Below the pieces are notes generated by a model. That model searched no databases. It saw only the letters and a list, made by a program, of their open reading frames with translations, and was not told the origin of the DNA. This document shows, piece after piece, positions 9,032-17,607 of a DNA stretch of 64,000 nt. A program made the position numbers and the translations under genes. Origin of the DNA: Taibaiella sp. GTDB lineage: Bacteria; Bacteroidota; Bacteroidia; Chitinophagales; Chitinophagaceae. Every line of letters starts with the position of its first letter. The first letter of the stretch is position 1. Location: assembly GCA_016786705.1 (NCBI GenBank), contig JAEUVV010000003.1, forward strand, positions 248,001-312,000, given 5' to 3'.

Positions 9032-10630
9032 GCTCAGGTTGCAGTAAAATTCTTTCTGAACAGCAAATGAGGCAACATCTGCCTCTGAATGGCTTTGCTC
9101 TTTTGTAGTAGGGTAAAGCCATTTTTCCTGCCCGTTGATCACTACCAGCACCGGCATATTAAAGCCCGGTATACACTTTTCCCATTTATAGCTAAAGCCT
9201 TTCTTTGCTCTTTTAATTTTTAAAGTAGGGAGTTCTTTATGACGGAGATATTGGTCAAATACTTTTGCCAGGTCTAAGCCGCTTTCTTTTGTGATAAAAG
9301 CTTCCATATCCGGGCCGATAATGACCTTATGATAAAACTCATTATTCATTTTGCGGACCATGACCTTGAATGCCTGATCGTCTTTCATTAATTTCCGGAT
9401 CATATGTACCAGGTTGGCTCCTTTGGGGTAGCAGTCTGTATTATTGTTCCGGCATTGGCCTAAAGCGCCTTGCATCGGGGCTTTGTTCAGAATCAGGCTC
9501 CGGGTACCGATCAGGTAGTCCATCGCTTTTTCTTTACCAAACATCGATTCTATATACATGATCTCGGTATAGCTCGTAACCCCTTCATTGATCCAGAAAT
9601 AAGCCGGATCGGCTATGGAGATACTGTTACCAAACCACTCATGCCCGGTCTCATGCACCAGGATAAAGTCAAACAATAAACCGATGCCGGTTTTACTCCG
9701 GTCACTGCCCAGGTAGCCCATCTGGTAATTATTACCATAGGCTATGGCACTTTGATGTTCCATGCCCAGGTAAGGCGCCTCTACAATTTTAAAACCATCA
9801 TTATGAAAAGGGTAGGCTCCCATCCAGTCTTCAAAAACAGCCAGCATTTCAGGTACTGATTTGAAGTGCTCTTTAGCCAATTGGAAATTTTCATTCAGCA
9901 CGAAATAGTCCAGGTCCATCTTTCCGTTGATCCCGTTGAATGTTTCCTGGATGCGCAGGTAATTGCCGACATAAAAAGTGATATCATAAATATTGATCGG
10001 GGAAACCACCTTCCAATGCCAGGTGTTCTGGTTATCCGGGGCATTCGTTACACTGAAAAAGCGCCCATTACCTACCGCTGTAAGTCCGGCAGGAACCGTA
10101 TAATGCAGGTCTACTCCCATTTCCGGCTCATCGGCATTAATATCTTTGCAAGGAAACCAGATACCGGCACCGGCACCCTGACAGGCAACAGCCCACCATA
10201 CTTTACCGCGGCTGTCTTTGGTGCGGACCATGCCGCCATCCCAGGGCGCTTTAATTGCAGCTTTGGGCTGGCCCGAGTAATGTACCTCCAGTACAAATGT
10301 TTGTCCCGCTTTTAAGCCGGGTACTTTGACCCGATACTTATCTTTTTCCTTTTTAAGCGCAAGCTCCGCATTACCATATACTACTTTACTTACCTGTAAT
10401 GGTTCCTGCAGGTCGATCTGGAATTCCGCTTCCGGGTCTTTCAACAAGTCAGCTTTAATTTTTACCACCCCATCCAGGGTGCTGTTCAAAGTGTCAAAAC
10501 TGATGGCTAAATCATAATGTAATACATTAAAATTTTCCCGGGCCGGTGTATTGACGCAATCCCTGGTTTGCGCCTGCACAAAAGGGGTAAAAGGGATCAA
10601 AAACAGAAGGGTATATATAATTCTTTTCAT
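9023..10630 (-). CDS. M1-family metallopeptidase, secreted
   Basis: The product has a signal peptide (MKRIIYTLLFLIPFTPFVQA) and the M1 aminopeptidase layout: an N-terminal beta domain, a variant of the GAMEN exopeptidase motif (YLGMEHQSAIAYG) and the zinc site HETGHEWFGNS with the third ligand Glu in NEGVTSYTE about 19 residues later (around residues 325-350). At 535 residues it is the short form lacking the large C-terminal helical domain. I place the start at the ATG at 10630; a TTG four codons upstream is unlikely. It probably trims peptides in the periplasm or outside the cell. Confidence 0.88.
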   Translation of the reverse strand: MKRIIYTLLFLIPFTPFVQAQTRDCVNTPARENFNVLHYDLAISFDTLNSTLDGVVKIKADLLKDPEAEFQIDLQEPLQVSKVVYGNAELALKKEKDKYRVKVPGLKAGQTFVLEVHYSGQPKAAIKAPWDGGMVRTKDSRGKVWWAVACQGAGAGIWFPCKDINADEPEMGVDLHYTVPAGLTAVGNGRFFSVTNAPDNQNTWHWKVVSPINIYDITFYVGNYLRIQETFNGINGKMDLDYFVLNENFQLAKEHFKSVPEMLAVFEDWMGAYPFHNDGFKIVEAPYLGMEHQSAIAYGNNYQMGYLGSDRSKTGIGLLFDFILVHETGHEWFGNSISIADPAYFWINEGVTSYTEIMYIESMFGKEKAMDYLIGTRSLILNKAPMQGALGQCRNNNTDCYPKGANLVHMIRKLMKDDQAFKVMVRKMNNEFYHKVIIGPDMEAFITKESGLDLAKVFDQYLRHKELPTLKIKRAKKGFSYKWEKCIPGFNMPVLVVINGQEKWLYPTTKEQSHSEADVASFAVQKEFYCNLSLE

Positions 10631-10671
10631 GAGCCTAATCAAACAGCACCGAAGTTAAGGAATAATACTAC

Positions 10672-10710
10672 AAATAGTAAAGCCGGCAATTGCTGCCGGC
10701 TTTACTATTT
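10672..10710 (-). terminator. Long hairpin terminator after the FKBP gene
   Basis: A 17-bp perfect stem (10672-10688 with 10694-10710) and a 5-nt loop lie 20 nt past the FKBP stop codon in the reverse direction. The T-run on that strand is poor. Confidence 0.6.
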
Positions 10711-10729
10711 GATCAGGTAATGAAGCATT

Positions 10730-11650
10730 TTATTTAACGCTTAATAATTCCATTTCAAATTGAAGAATACCATTCGCCGGAATATGAGGCGGCCTGGCCT
10801 GCGGACCATAAGCTAAAGCGGAAGGCAGGATAGCAATCACTTTATCACCGGTCTTCATTTTAGGCAGCATTTTATCCCAGCCTTTGATCATCTGGCCTTT
10901 ACCTACGGTAAAATCAATTGGCTGTACGTGGTTAAACTTAGGGTCTACATTAGAATCAAAAACTTTACCGTCCAACAAAGAGCCCGTATAGTTCACGGAT
11001 ACAAATTTATCGTCCGCTGCGGCAGCACCGGTGCCCACTTTAGTAACTATATAGTACAAACCGGAAGCATCCTTATAGGCTACTTTAGGGTTTGCTTTCA
11101 CGATACCGTTTTTAGGCAGCGCCTTTACGGTAATTCCTTTGGATTTCAGGTGGCTTAAAATAAGTCCGTCGTCAATCGACATTTGCTTCGCCGTTTTTTC
11201 TGCCGCTTCCTTCTCCATTTGCTCCTTGTTCTTCACGTCTACCATTTCTACATGCCAAACGGCAAAGGCTCCGGGTTTGATCCACTCCGGCATTTGCTGG
11301 TTGGTCCTGGCAAACAATTCTTTGGCGGCCAGGCGGAATTCCGTATGCTCTCCTTTTTTCATTTTAAGGATACCCTCAAAAACATCCCCTTCAAAGTTCG
11401 GTTTGTTTAAAGGTTGCTCAATCGGCATATTATTGTTCATCTTGCGGGAGTCGATCAGCGTACTGTCACTCACGGCAAAGCTAATGTGCAGGCTGGCTAC
11501 ATCGCCGGGCTGCGCCTCATAGGTACCGCTTCCTTTAGTAATGGTTTTATATTCCAGGCCACTGGGATACTTTTGGAACTCCTGGGCGTTTACTGTTGCA
11601 GAACCGGACAGCATAACTGCTGCGCTTAAAATTAAATGGCTAAATTTCAT
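10730..11650 (-). CDS. Exported two-domain FKBP-type peptidyl-prolyl isomerase
   Basis: The 306-residue protein has a signal peptide (residues 1-22, cleavage after VNA) and two FKBP-like domains. The first (about 24-135) is divergent. The second (about 195-306) is canonical, with VSVNYTGSLLDGKVFDS, FTVGKGQMIKGWD, KMKTGDKVIAILPSALAYG and a final ILQFEMELLSV strand. It should catalyse proline cis-trans isomerisation and assist folding in the periplasm. A Lys/Glu-rich linker joins the domains. The adjacent nrnA gene lies 21 nt upstream on the same strand, so the two may share a transcript. Confidence 0.9.
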   Translation of the reverse strand: MKFSHLILSAAVMLSGSATVNAQEFQKYPSGLEYKTITKGSGTYEAQPGDVASLHISFAVSDSTLIDSRKMNNNMPIEQPLNKPNFEGDVFEGILKMKKGEHTEFRLAAKELFARTNQQMPEWIKPGAFAVWHVEMVDVKNKEQMEKEAAEKTAKQMSIDDGLILSHLKSKGITVKALPKNGIVKANPKVAYKDASGLYYIVTKVGTGAAAADDKFVSVNYTGSLLDGKVFDSNVDPKFNHVQPIDFTVGKGQMIKGWDKMLPKMKTGDKVIAILPSALAYGPQARPPHIPANGILQFEMELLSVK

Positions 11651-11671
11651 GTTGCAAATCTATTATATTTA

Positions 11672-12670
11672 TTAGGGTATTATGTTAGTGATTAGTGATT
11701 TTAATTTTTTCAAAGTTACTTCCATACTTTCTTCAGAGGAGCCACCGGCCGCGTTGAAGTGCCCGCCGCCGTTGAAATACTCCCGGGAAAAGCTGCTCAC
11801 ATCTATTTGACCTTTACTTCTGAAGGATAGTTTAATGAGCCCGTTTTTTTGGGTCAGCAGTACGGATACTTTTACTGTATTAATCCCGAGGGGCATATTT
11901 ACAAGCCCTTCAGTATCGCCTGCAAGCAGGTTAAAAGGCCTGATTTCTTCTTCGCTAAGAGCTATTATCGCCAGTTTGCCATTGGCGCTCACTTCCATTT
12001 TCTGGTGCATGGCATAACCTATAAAACGCATCCGGTTCTCCGTCCAGGAGTCATAAACGTCCTCATGGATACGGCTATGCTGCAAGCCTCTTTTTTTGAA
12101 AAAGGCTATCATTTCATGTACATTAGCATTGGTCGCCGGGAAACGGAAAGAACCCGTATCGGTCATAGCACCGGTATAGAGGCAACGCGCGATATCATCA
12201 TTGATCAATTCCTGGTCACCAACCTGGAGGATAAAATCGTAGATCATTTCACAGGTACTGCTTTTCTCCGGGTCACTGGTCCCGGCATAAAAAACTTCCG
12301 CTTCCGGTTGTAAATGATGATCGATGAGGATAAGCGGCTGTACCGCATTTCTCAGGGGCGCCTCCAGTAGTTTTACCCGGCTTAGGTGATTAAAGTCCAG
12401 GCAAAAGATCAGTTCGGCCTCTTTTAACACGCCCATACAGGTTTTGGGCTCGGACTCAAAATTCAGGACCGTGTCCACACCCGGCATCCAATGCAGGAAA
12501 TCGGGCAGCTCATTCGGCACGACTACAGTAGGCTGGTGCCCTTTTTGTTTTAAGTAGTGGTACAAACCCAGGCTGGAGCCAATGGCATCCGCATCCGGTT
12601 TTTGATGGGTGGTAATAAAAATTTTCTTGGGGCTTTCCAAAGCCTGAAAAATATGGTCTATGCTCAGCAT
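11672..12670 (-). CDS. nrnA: DHH-family oligoribonuclease / pAp phosphatase
   Basis: The 332-residue protein carries the DHH phosphoesterase signature: THQKPDADAIGSSLGLY near the N-terminus (His22, Asp26, Asp28), the LILIDHHLQP motif about residue 115, and the C-terminal DHHA1 motif GGGHFNAAGGSS. NrnA enzymes degrade nano-RNAs and convert 3'-phosphoadenosine 5'-phosphate to AMP. The length and motif spacing are normal. It lies 21 nt upstream of the FKBP gene and 60 nt downstream of the EVE gene, all in the same direction. Confidence 0.93.
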   Translation of the reverse strand: MLSIDHIFQALESPKKIFITTHQKPDADAIGSSLGLYHYLKQKGHQPTVVVPNELPDFLHWMPGVDTVLNFESEPKTCMGVLKEAELIFCLDFNHLSRVKLLEAPLRNAVQPLILIDHHLQPEAEVFYAGTSDPEKSSTCEMIYDFILQVGDQELINDDIARCLYTGAMTDTGSFRFPATNANVHEMIAFFKKRGLQHSRIHEDVYDSWTENRMRFIGYAMHQKMEVSANGKLAIIALSEEEIRPFNLLAGDTEGLVNMPLGINTVKVSVLLTQKNGLIKLSFRSKGQIDVSSFSREYFNGGGHFNAAGGSSEESMEVTLKKLKSLITNIIP

Positions 12671-12730
12671 TTTATTTTTTTAAAGCAGCTATTCCATCAG
12701 CTATTAACTGATAGTAAGCTTGCGAATATA

Positions 12731-13135
12731 CTATTTTCCAAGGTTTACGATTATATCAAATTCCTCTTTGCTCACATCGCAGACAGACAAGCGGCCCTGC
12801 CTGATCAGGGATAGGTTTTGCAAACCCGGCTGTTCTTTCATTTCTTTCAGGGTAACCGGAGTCTTGAATGGCTTACCTGCCTTAAGGTCTACCACGACCC
12901 AACGCTCATCATCAATAGTAGGGTCGGGGTAGGCTTCTTTAAGCACGGTGGCCATGCCCACTACCGCCATACCTTCATTACTATGATAAAACAATACTTT
13001 ATCACCTTTTTTCATGGCTTTCATATTATTCCGTGCCTGGTAGTTACGCACGCCGTCCCAAAAGGTGCTGCCATCTTTTACAAACTGGTCCCAGCTGTAT
13101 TTAAAGGGTTCAGATTTTACTAACCAATAATTCAT
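12731..13135 (-). CDS. EVE-domain protein
   Basis: The whole 134-residue protein is one EVE domain (PUA-like fold): it begins MNYWLVKSEPFKYSWDQF, with WDGVRNYQARNNMKAMKKGDKVLFYHS in the middle and a VGMATVLKEAYPDP strand. The domain binds modified bases in nucleic acids, and its members are often single-domain housekeeping proteins in Bacteroidota. The biological ligand here cannot be read from the sequence. It sits between dapF and nrnA, all on the reverse strand. Confidence 0.9.
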   Translation of the reverse strand: MNYWLVKSEPFKYSWDQFVKDGSTFWDGVRNYQARNNMKAMKKGDKVLFYHSNEGMAVVGMATVLKEAYPDPTIDDERWVVVDLKAGKPFKTPVTLKEMKEQPGLQNLSLIRQGRLSVCDVSKEEFDIIVNLGK

Positions 13136-13200
13136 CTTACCTGGATTGATTCAAAATGAAAAATATAATTTTTTAGGATAAAGAGGCTGCTTATTCCTCA

Positions 13201-13977
13201 CTAAATTTCAATAGTGCCGGAAAAGACCATTTTCGCAGGTCCTTTAAGCCAGATATTTACAGCATGCTGCGCATCCGTTTTTTCAAAGCTTACTTCCAGC
13301 ATACCGCCCATCGCCTCTACCGGGACGGTCATTTTACCCGTTTTGCCGGCAGCAGAAGCAATAGCGGCGGCGGTAACCCCTGTACCACAGGCCAGGGTTT
13401 CATCTTCCACCCCTCTTTCATAAGTACGTATTTTCAATCCTGCGCGTGTATTCATAACAAAATTGACATTAATCCCTTTAGGCTGAAACTGCTCCCTGTT
13501 CCGGATCGCTTTACCTTCTGTATACACATCAATACCGGCCACATCCTCTACGAATTGCACGAAATGCGGAGAGCCCGTATTCAGAATACTTGCCTTATCC
13601 TCTATATCAATATGTTCAACGTCCTGCATTTGTAAAGACACCAGGTCGCCGGGAAGAATATTCGCTTTATGAGCGCCATCTATGGCAGTAAAAAACTGTT
13701 CGGCCCCGGCAAGTCCTGAATGAAAGGTGAAGGCCGCGATACAACGCCCGCCATTGCCGCACATGGTACTTTCATTGCCATCCGAATTGAAATAGACCAT
13801 GCGATAGTCATAGCCTTCGGCCTGCTCGACCAGCATTAGCCCGTCGGCGCCTATGCCAAACCTGCGGTCGCATAAAAAGTTTACCTGCGCCGTAGTTAAG
13901 CGGATAGCTCCGCTACGGTTGTCAATGATTACAAAATCATTGCCTGCACCCTGGTATTTAAAGAAATCGATCTTCAT
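13201..13977 (-). CDS. dapF: Diaminopimelate epimerase
   Basis: The 258-residue enzyme interconverts LL- and meso-diaminopimelate for lysine and peptidoglycan synthesis. It has both catalytic-cysteine motifs, STMCGNGGRC (about residues 70-80) and TLACGTGVTAAAIA (about 193-206), plus the N-terminal FFKYQGAGNDFVIIDNR and RFGIGADGLM signatures. It heads the reverse-strand cluster dapF-EVE-nrnA-FKBP. Confidence 0.96.
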   Translation of the reverse strand: MKIDFFKYQGAGNDFVIIDNRSGAIRLTTAQVNFLCDRRFGIGADGLMLVEQAEGYDYRMVYFNSDGNESTMCGNGGRCIAAFTFHSGLAGAEQFFTAIDGAHKANILPGDLVSLQMQDVEHIDIEDKASILNTGSPHFVQFVEDVAGIDVYTEGKAIRNREQFQPKGINVNFVMNTRAGLKIRTYERGVEDETLACGTGVTAAAIASAAGKTGKMTVPVEAMGGMLEVSFEKTDAQHAVNIWLKGPAKMVFSGTIEI

Positions 13978-14012
13978 TCCTGCAAATGTATGATTTTAAA
14001 TAGGCTTAATTG

Positions 14013-14043
14013 TTGTGTATCTCGAAAAAATAATCTAGGTTTG
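14013..14043 (+). promoter_or_regulatory. Promoter of the amino-acid permease gene
   Basis: TTG at 14013-14015 and TAGGTTTG at 14036-14043 are separated by exactly 20 nt, the Bacteroidota -33/-7 arrangement, 27 nt before the start codon. Confidence 0.7.
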
Positions 14044-14070
14044 ATGCTCTAAAAATTAACATATACAATT

Positions 14071-15564
14071 ATGGGTATATTTGCGAAGAAGCAATTGAAC
14101 CAGCTTATTGCCGAGGCCAGTGAGTCGGAAAAGGGATTAAAAAAGACATTAAGTGCCGGTGCCCTCGTTTCCCTGGGTATAGGCGCGATCATCGGAGCGG
14201 GCTTGTTCTCCCTGACCGGGATGGCCGCCGCGGATAATGCAGGTCCTGCCGTTGTTTTTTCTTTTATCTTAGCTGCTGTAGGTTGTGGTTTTGCAGGTTT
14301 ATGTTACGCAGAATTTGCTTCTATGATCCCGGTCGCGGGTAGCGCTTATACTTACTCTTATGCTACCATGGGTGAATTGATCGCCTGGATCATCGGCTGG
14401 GACCTGGTACTGGAATATGCCCTTGGGGCCGCCACAGTAGCCGTTAGCTGGTCGCAGTACGTCAATAAGTTCCTGCATTCGCTGGGAATAGATCTCCCCC
14501 AATACCTGCTCCATGGCCCCTGGGATGAAGTAAACGGGGTGCCGATGAACGGAATTATCAATCTTCCGGCTATCATCATAGTGTGTTTATTATCACTGTT
14601 ATTAATCCGCGGGACTAAAGAGTCCGCTTTGTTGAATAATATCCTGGTTATTTTAAAGGTAGTCGTAGTACTTGTTTTCATTGGTATCGGCTGGTCCTTT
14701 ATTAATCCTGCTAATCATGAGCCATTTATCCCGGTAAATACCGGCGAGGAAATGGTAAAATCCGGGGCGATGTCTTTCTGGGATTTCTTTACCAGTGACT
14801 CTTTCGGCACTTACGGGATCAGTGGTATTTTAAGGGGCGCCGGCGTAGTATTTTTTGCCTTTATCGGTTTTGACGCGGTGAGTACGGCCGCGCAGGAGGC
14901 TAAAAATCCTCAGAAGGGGATGCCGATCGGGATCATCGGTTCACTGGTGGTATGTACGATCTTGTATGTGTTATTCGCCTTTGTACTGACCGGTCTTGAA
15001 AATTATATCAACTTTAAAGGCAATGCCAGCCCGGTAACTACGGCATTCGCGCATACCGGCTATACCTTCCTGAACGGGTTCCTGACTGTAGCTATTATCG
15101 CGGGTTATACTTCCGTAATGCTGGTGATGCTGATGGGGCAGAGCAGGGTATTTTACAGCATGAGCGTGGATGGTTTGTTGCCAAAAATGTTCTCCGACCT
15201 GCATAAAAAGAACCGTACACCTTATAAGACCAATCTTATTTTTATGGTTTTCGTAAGCCTTTTTGCCGGTTTTGTACCGGTTGCCGACCTGGGCCATATG
15301 GTGAGTATAGGTACCTTATTTGCTTTTGCGCTGGTGTGTATCGGGGTGATCGTTATGCGTAAGACTAATCCTGATGCGATCCGTGGGTTCAGAACACCAT
15401 TTGTGCCGGTATTGCCTATTTTGGGGGTGATCGTTTGTGTGGTGTTGATGCTGGGCTTACCTATAGAGAGCTGGGAGCGTTTAGCGATCTGGCTGGGTTT
15501 AGGTTTGATCATCTATTTTGCTTATAGTAAGAAGAACAGTAAGATTGGCAATAAGATGGAGTAA
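14071..15564 (+). CDS. APC-superfamily amino-acid permease
   Basis: The 497-residue protein is strongly hydrophobic with about 12 predicted membrane segments. It begins with the cationic amino-acid transporter signature: LSAGALVSLGIGAIIGAGLF (about residues 28-47), the discontinuous-helix substrate site of APC permeases. FFAFIGFDAVSTAAQEAKNPQKGMPIGI in the middle is also diagnostic. It should import an amino acid in exchange or with a cation. The specificity is unknown, and it has no biosynthetic or catabolic neighbour. Confidence 0.9.
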   Translation: MGIFAKKQLNQLIAEASESEKGLKKTLSAGALVSLGIGAIIGAGLFSLTGMAAADNAGPAVVFSFILAAVGCGFAGLCYAEFASMIPVAGSAYTYSYATMGELIAWIIGWDLVLEYALGAATVAVSWSQYVNKFLHSLGIDLPQYLLHGPWDEVNGVPMNGIINLPAIIIVCLLSLLLIRGTKESALLNNILVILKVVVVLVFIGIGWSFINPANHEPFIPVNTGEEMVKSGAMSFWDFFTSDSFGTYGISGILRGAGVVFFAFIGFDAVSTAAQEAKNPQKGMPIGIIGSLVVCTILYVLFAFVLTGLENYINFKGNASPVTTAFAHTGYTFLNGFLTVAIIAGYTSVMLVMLMGQSRVFYSMSVDGLLPKMFSDLHKKNRTPYKTNLIFMVFVSLFAGFVPVADLGHMVSIGTLFAFALVCIGVIVMRKTNPDAIRGFRTPFVPVLPILGVIVCVVLMLGLPIESWERLAIWLGLGLIIYFAYSKKNSKIGNKME

Positions 15565-15597
15565 AATGCATATTTTTATTAGCTCGTTTATAAAAGT

Positions 15598-15633
15598 AAA
15601 CCCCGGTAAAAGATCTTTACCGGGGTTTATTAA
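15598..15633 (+). terminator. Intrinsic terminator after the permease
   Basis: A 13-bp stem (AAACCCCGGTAAA at 15598-15610 with its complement at 15616-15628) is followed by TTTATTAATT. Confidence 0.8.
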
Positions 15634-15677
15634 TTAAGTAACAAGCACAATCAAAAGAAATTGTTTTTCTGCGGCGC

Positions 15678-15815
15678 TTAATTGTTTTTTAACCAGAACT
15701 TCCACCAGGGTGATTTAGTTTTAGGTGCCGGAACATTAGGTTTTTGATTTTGATCTCTATTTTTACGAATACTGCAGGCCATGCAGTGTTTTTTCCTTGA
15801 ATCATTATTTAACAT
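15678..15815 (-). CDS. Possible 45-residue small protein
   Basis: The frame reads MLNNDSRKKHCMACSIRKNR and continues through a Pro/Lys-rich stretch to end in SPWWKFWLKNN. Its composition (a CxxC pair, basic, a Trp-rich C-terminus) looks protein-like rather than random. It could be a short peptide of the secreted or processed kind. Against it, the start codon lies inside the left arm of an inverted repeat and no RBS or clear promoter is visible. No family is recognised. Confidence 0.35.
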   Translation of the reverse strand: MLNNDSRKKHCMACSIRKNRDQNQKPNVPAPKTKSPWWKFWLKNN

Positions 15816-15911
15816 AATATAAATTATAGGACAAAACGGTGACTGCGGTTTGGCCGGACAGTGTATGCAGCCCAGTGCCGTTTGTCCTATAACAATATTA
15901 TGTTAAATAAT
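15804..15911. repeat. 108-bp imperfect inverted repeat
   Basis: The outer 17 bp (ATTATTTAACATAATAT and its reverse complement) are perfect. The complementarity continues with TTATAGGACAAA and CGG on each side, giving about 34 bp per arm around a GC-rich centre. TTTGTCCTATAA recurs alone at about 15970-15982. The size and structure resemble a small non-autonomous element or a structured RNA. Confidence 0.7.
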
Positions 15912-15990
15912 CTATCAGCTTTGGTACTGCTATTGAGCTTTTGATTTTCGATCAGTTCGGCTCTTTTGGTTTGTCCTATAATTAGTCGTT

Positions 15991-16031
15991 ATGTCTGCGG
16001 GCTGCAAACCAGGTTTGCAGCCCGCAGACAT
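15991..16031. repeat. 41-bp near-perfect palindrome
   Basis: Two perfect 20-bp arms (ATGTCTGCGGGCTGCAAACC at 15991-16010 and its complement at 16012-16031) are separated by a single base. There is no following T-run, so it is not a normal terminator. Confidence 0.8.
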
Positions 16032-16311
16032 ATCCACACAACATTTGGAATTTAGTTTTGAATAAACGCTTTAGTGCAGCCCTTGCCCTTGCGGGTAAAT
16101 AGCCGTAAAGGCAGGCGCTTCATGGGCTGGTAAAAATTCCTGTGTCGGACTGAAAACTTACACAGGATTTTTTACTGCACCCATGTTCACGCCGTGTTTA
16201 TAGCGTCTTTAAAATTTTTGCCTTTTTGCCAACGCTTCTTTTTCTCTTTTTTAATGGTCGCTCGCTGGCCTGTAAACCTGCAATATGCCTGTAGGTCTTA
16301 ATTACAGGTTT

Positions 16312-16556
16312 CCAGTCGGGCGCTCGCGGAGTTGTTTGTCGTTCTTTTGCCTTGATGCAAAAGAACCAAAAAATCAAGGCTGTGAAAAAATTGGCTAAAA
16401 ATTGCACAGGAAGCCTAAACCCGCCGAACTCGCCCGAAAAGTGCGTTATAAAATTATAGAGCGTGCTGGGCTCAAACAGCGGCGGCTTTTCCGTGCCAAG
16501 TCACGGACGGCTTCCTGCACAATTTTCTTCACGCCATTTTTTCAAAGGCCGGTCCT
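16312..16556. repeat. Dispersed repeat family 1, copy 1
   Basis: The segment from CCAGTCGGGCGCTCGCGG to TTTTTTCAAAGGCCGG recurs at 17608-17909 at high identity, and in more divergent form at 58636-58854 and 59064-59280. It includes CCTTGAT/ATCAAGG arms. Its short open frames exist on both strands, so it is read as non-coding. Confidence 0.8.
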
Positions 16557-16564
16557 AATATGGC

Positions 16565-16804
16565 TTACAACTCATTGACAGCGTCCAGCGTGTAGTGACT
16601 TAGCGTTTCTATGGCGTTGGTAAATACTTTGATCTGCCAGGTGGAAAAATGGCGCAAAGCTCCGGGCTGTTCGTTGGTTAAAAATATATTGTCGGGCGTG
16701 GTAAAAACCATGCTGGGTATCAGGTAATACACGGACTTTATATCGTTCATATACACGGTAAGCAATATCAATAAATCCGGGCGCGGTGTATAATCAAAAT
16801 AAAA
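16565..16804 (-). pseudogene. In-frame remnant downstream of the kinase gene
   Basis: Immediately after the kinase stop codon (TAA, 16805-16807) the same frame stays open for 79 codons (FYFDYTPRPDLLILLTVYMN, later YYLIPSMVFTTPDNIFLTNE, ending DAVNEL). It has no plausible ATG start near its beginning. It reads like the C-terminal part of a globular protein, perhaps a nuclease-like hypothetical, rather than a complete gene. The likely explanation is a truncated gene whose 5' part was replaced by the kinase gene; stop-codon readthrough is a less likely alternative. Confidence 0.4.
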
Positions 16805-17446
16805 TTATCTACGTAAAGCGAAATCTTCTGTAAGATAAAACACGGTGTCAATAAAAAACAAGATGCCGTTTTGGGATAGCACATTCTCATCGTGCAGGTC
16901 TTCAAAAATAAGACCGGTTTCCCGATTAATATAATCGTTATTACGGGTGTTGGCAAAGCCATTGTAGGCCAAAAAGTCCTTTACAAGGGTAAGATCAGTA
17001 GGTTCGGTAGCTATAATAAAGTCTTGCTTTACCACGGCATGCAGCTCTTCCTTTATAATTTTGAAACCTAGAAAATCGTAGGCGGTAGCGGGGAAAAAAT
17101 AGTTATGAATAAGGAGGCTGTTAAAATAATCGAGCCAGTAGGCGTAGAAAATGCTGTCGTTGGTTTTGAGTACGCTGTAATCGTCATATCTGAATACCCG
17201 CTGCTCTGCCCCTGCACCAATAAAGTTTTCTTCTGAAATATCGCCTGGGTAAAAGAGGGATTCGGTATGAGCAAAGGCTATGAGTGCTGCTGCTTCTTTA
17301 CTTTTGAGCTGCTGCTGTTTTTGAGCGCTTGAACCTGTTTCCGCATATCTTCTAAGGAAATTTTGGACTTTTTTGAGTTGGCTTTTTGTGCCAGCTGGTT
17401 CATCTGTGCAAATGATATTTTGTAGTTCATGTTTAATGCTTTTCAT
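16805..17446 (-). CDS. Polyvalent-protein-type kinase-like protein
   Basis: The 213-residue product resembles the protein-kinase-like domain found in polyvalent proteins of phages and conjugative elements. A helical basic N-terminus precedes FIGAGAEQRVFRYDDYSVLK (about residues 73-92: glycine loop and putative ATP-binding Lys). GLIFEDLHDENVLSQNGILFFID near the C-terminus carries HDxN and a final D, like the catalytic-loop and metal-binding residues of kinases. The start at 17446 fits a promoter (TTG-N20-TACCTTTG) just upstream. Two copies of a long dispersed repeat flank it, which suggests acquisition. Substrate and role are unknown. Confidence 0.65.
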   Translation of the reverse strand: MKSIKHELQNIICTDEPAGTKSQLKKVQNFLRRYAETGSSAQKQQQLKSKEAAALIAFAHTESLFYPGDISEENFIGAGAEQRVFRYDDYSVLKTNDSIFYAYWLDYFNSLLIHNYFFPATAYDFLGFKIIKEELHAVVKQDFIIATEPTDLTLVKDFLAYNGFANTRNNDYINRETGLIFEDLHDENVLSQNGILFFIDTVFYLTEDFALRR

Positions 17447-17462
17447 TCTCTGATCACTCTTA

Positions 17463-17494
17463 CAAAGGTACGAATTATAGATGATTGTCACAAA
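17463..17494 (-). promoter_or_regulatory. Promoter of the kinase-like gene
   Basis: On the reverse strand TTTG (17491-17494) and TACCTTTG (17463-17470) are separated by 20 nt, an exact -33/-7 arrangement 16 nt before the chosen start. Confidence 0.7.
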
Positions 17495-17517
17495 TGCCCA
17501 GGACTTTCCCGACCGGC

Positions 17518-17606
17518 TAAAGCCACCTACACGATCTCAATGTTTTCCTAGAATACATTCTTTTAATACTTCATATTTTAGCCCTTTGTGTGATGGTCAA
17601 GCGGCA
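17518..17606 (-). pseudogene. Degenerate 3' remnant of a SymE-like gene
   Basis: The forward-strand text AGCCACCTACACGATCTCAA, with later CTTCATATTTTAGCCCTTTG and GTGATGGTCAAGCGGC, matches in order the end of the intact symE-like gene at 18094-18200 but with many changes and broken reading. It appears to be the tail of a further SymE copy cut off by the repeat at 17608. Confidence 0.4.
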
Positions 17607-17607
17607 T

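Larger units (their letters stand above)
15565..16564. other. Permease-to-kinase spacer: inverted repeats, small ORF and a dispersed repeat
   Basis: This 1-kb stretch marks the left edge of the first accessory block. It contains the permease terminator, a possible 45-codon ORF (15678-15815, reverse), a 108-bp imperfect inverted repeat (15804-15911), a 41-bp near-perfect palindrome (15991-16031), a hairpin with TCCTGTGT/ACACAGGA arms and a T-run (16138-16175), and the first copy of the long dispersed repeat (16312-16556). No larger gene is supported. Confidence 0.55.

Noticed and set aside
9866..10315. Forward frame of 149 codons antisense to the M1 peptidase
   Set aside because: The peptidase has complete catalytic motifs and a signal peptide; the antisense product resembles nothing.
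16198..16407. Reverse-strand frame with NFFTALIFWFFCIKAKE and its relatives at 17597, 58553 and 59058
   Set aside because: These frames recur only because the DNA repeat recurs; the repeat carries indels that break the frames, so selection is not on a protein.
16768..16962. Alternative frame across the end of the kinase gene
   Set aside because: It overlaps the kinase gene in another frame and has no sensible composition; the in-frame remnant is more protein-like.
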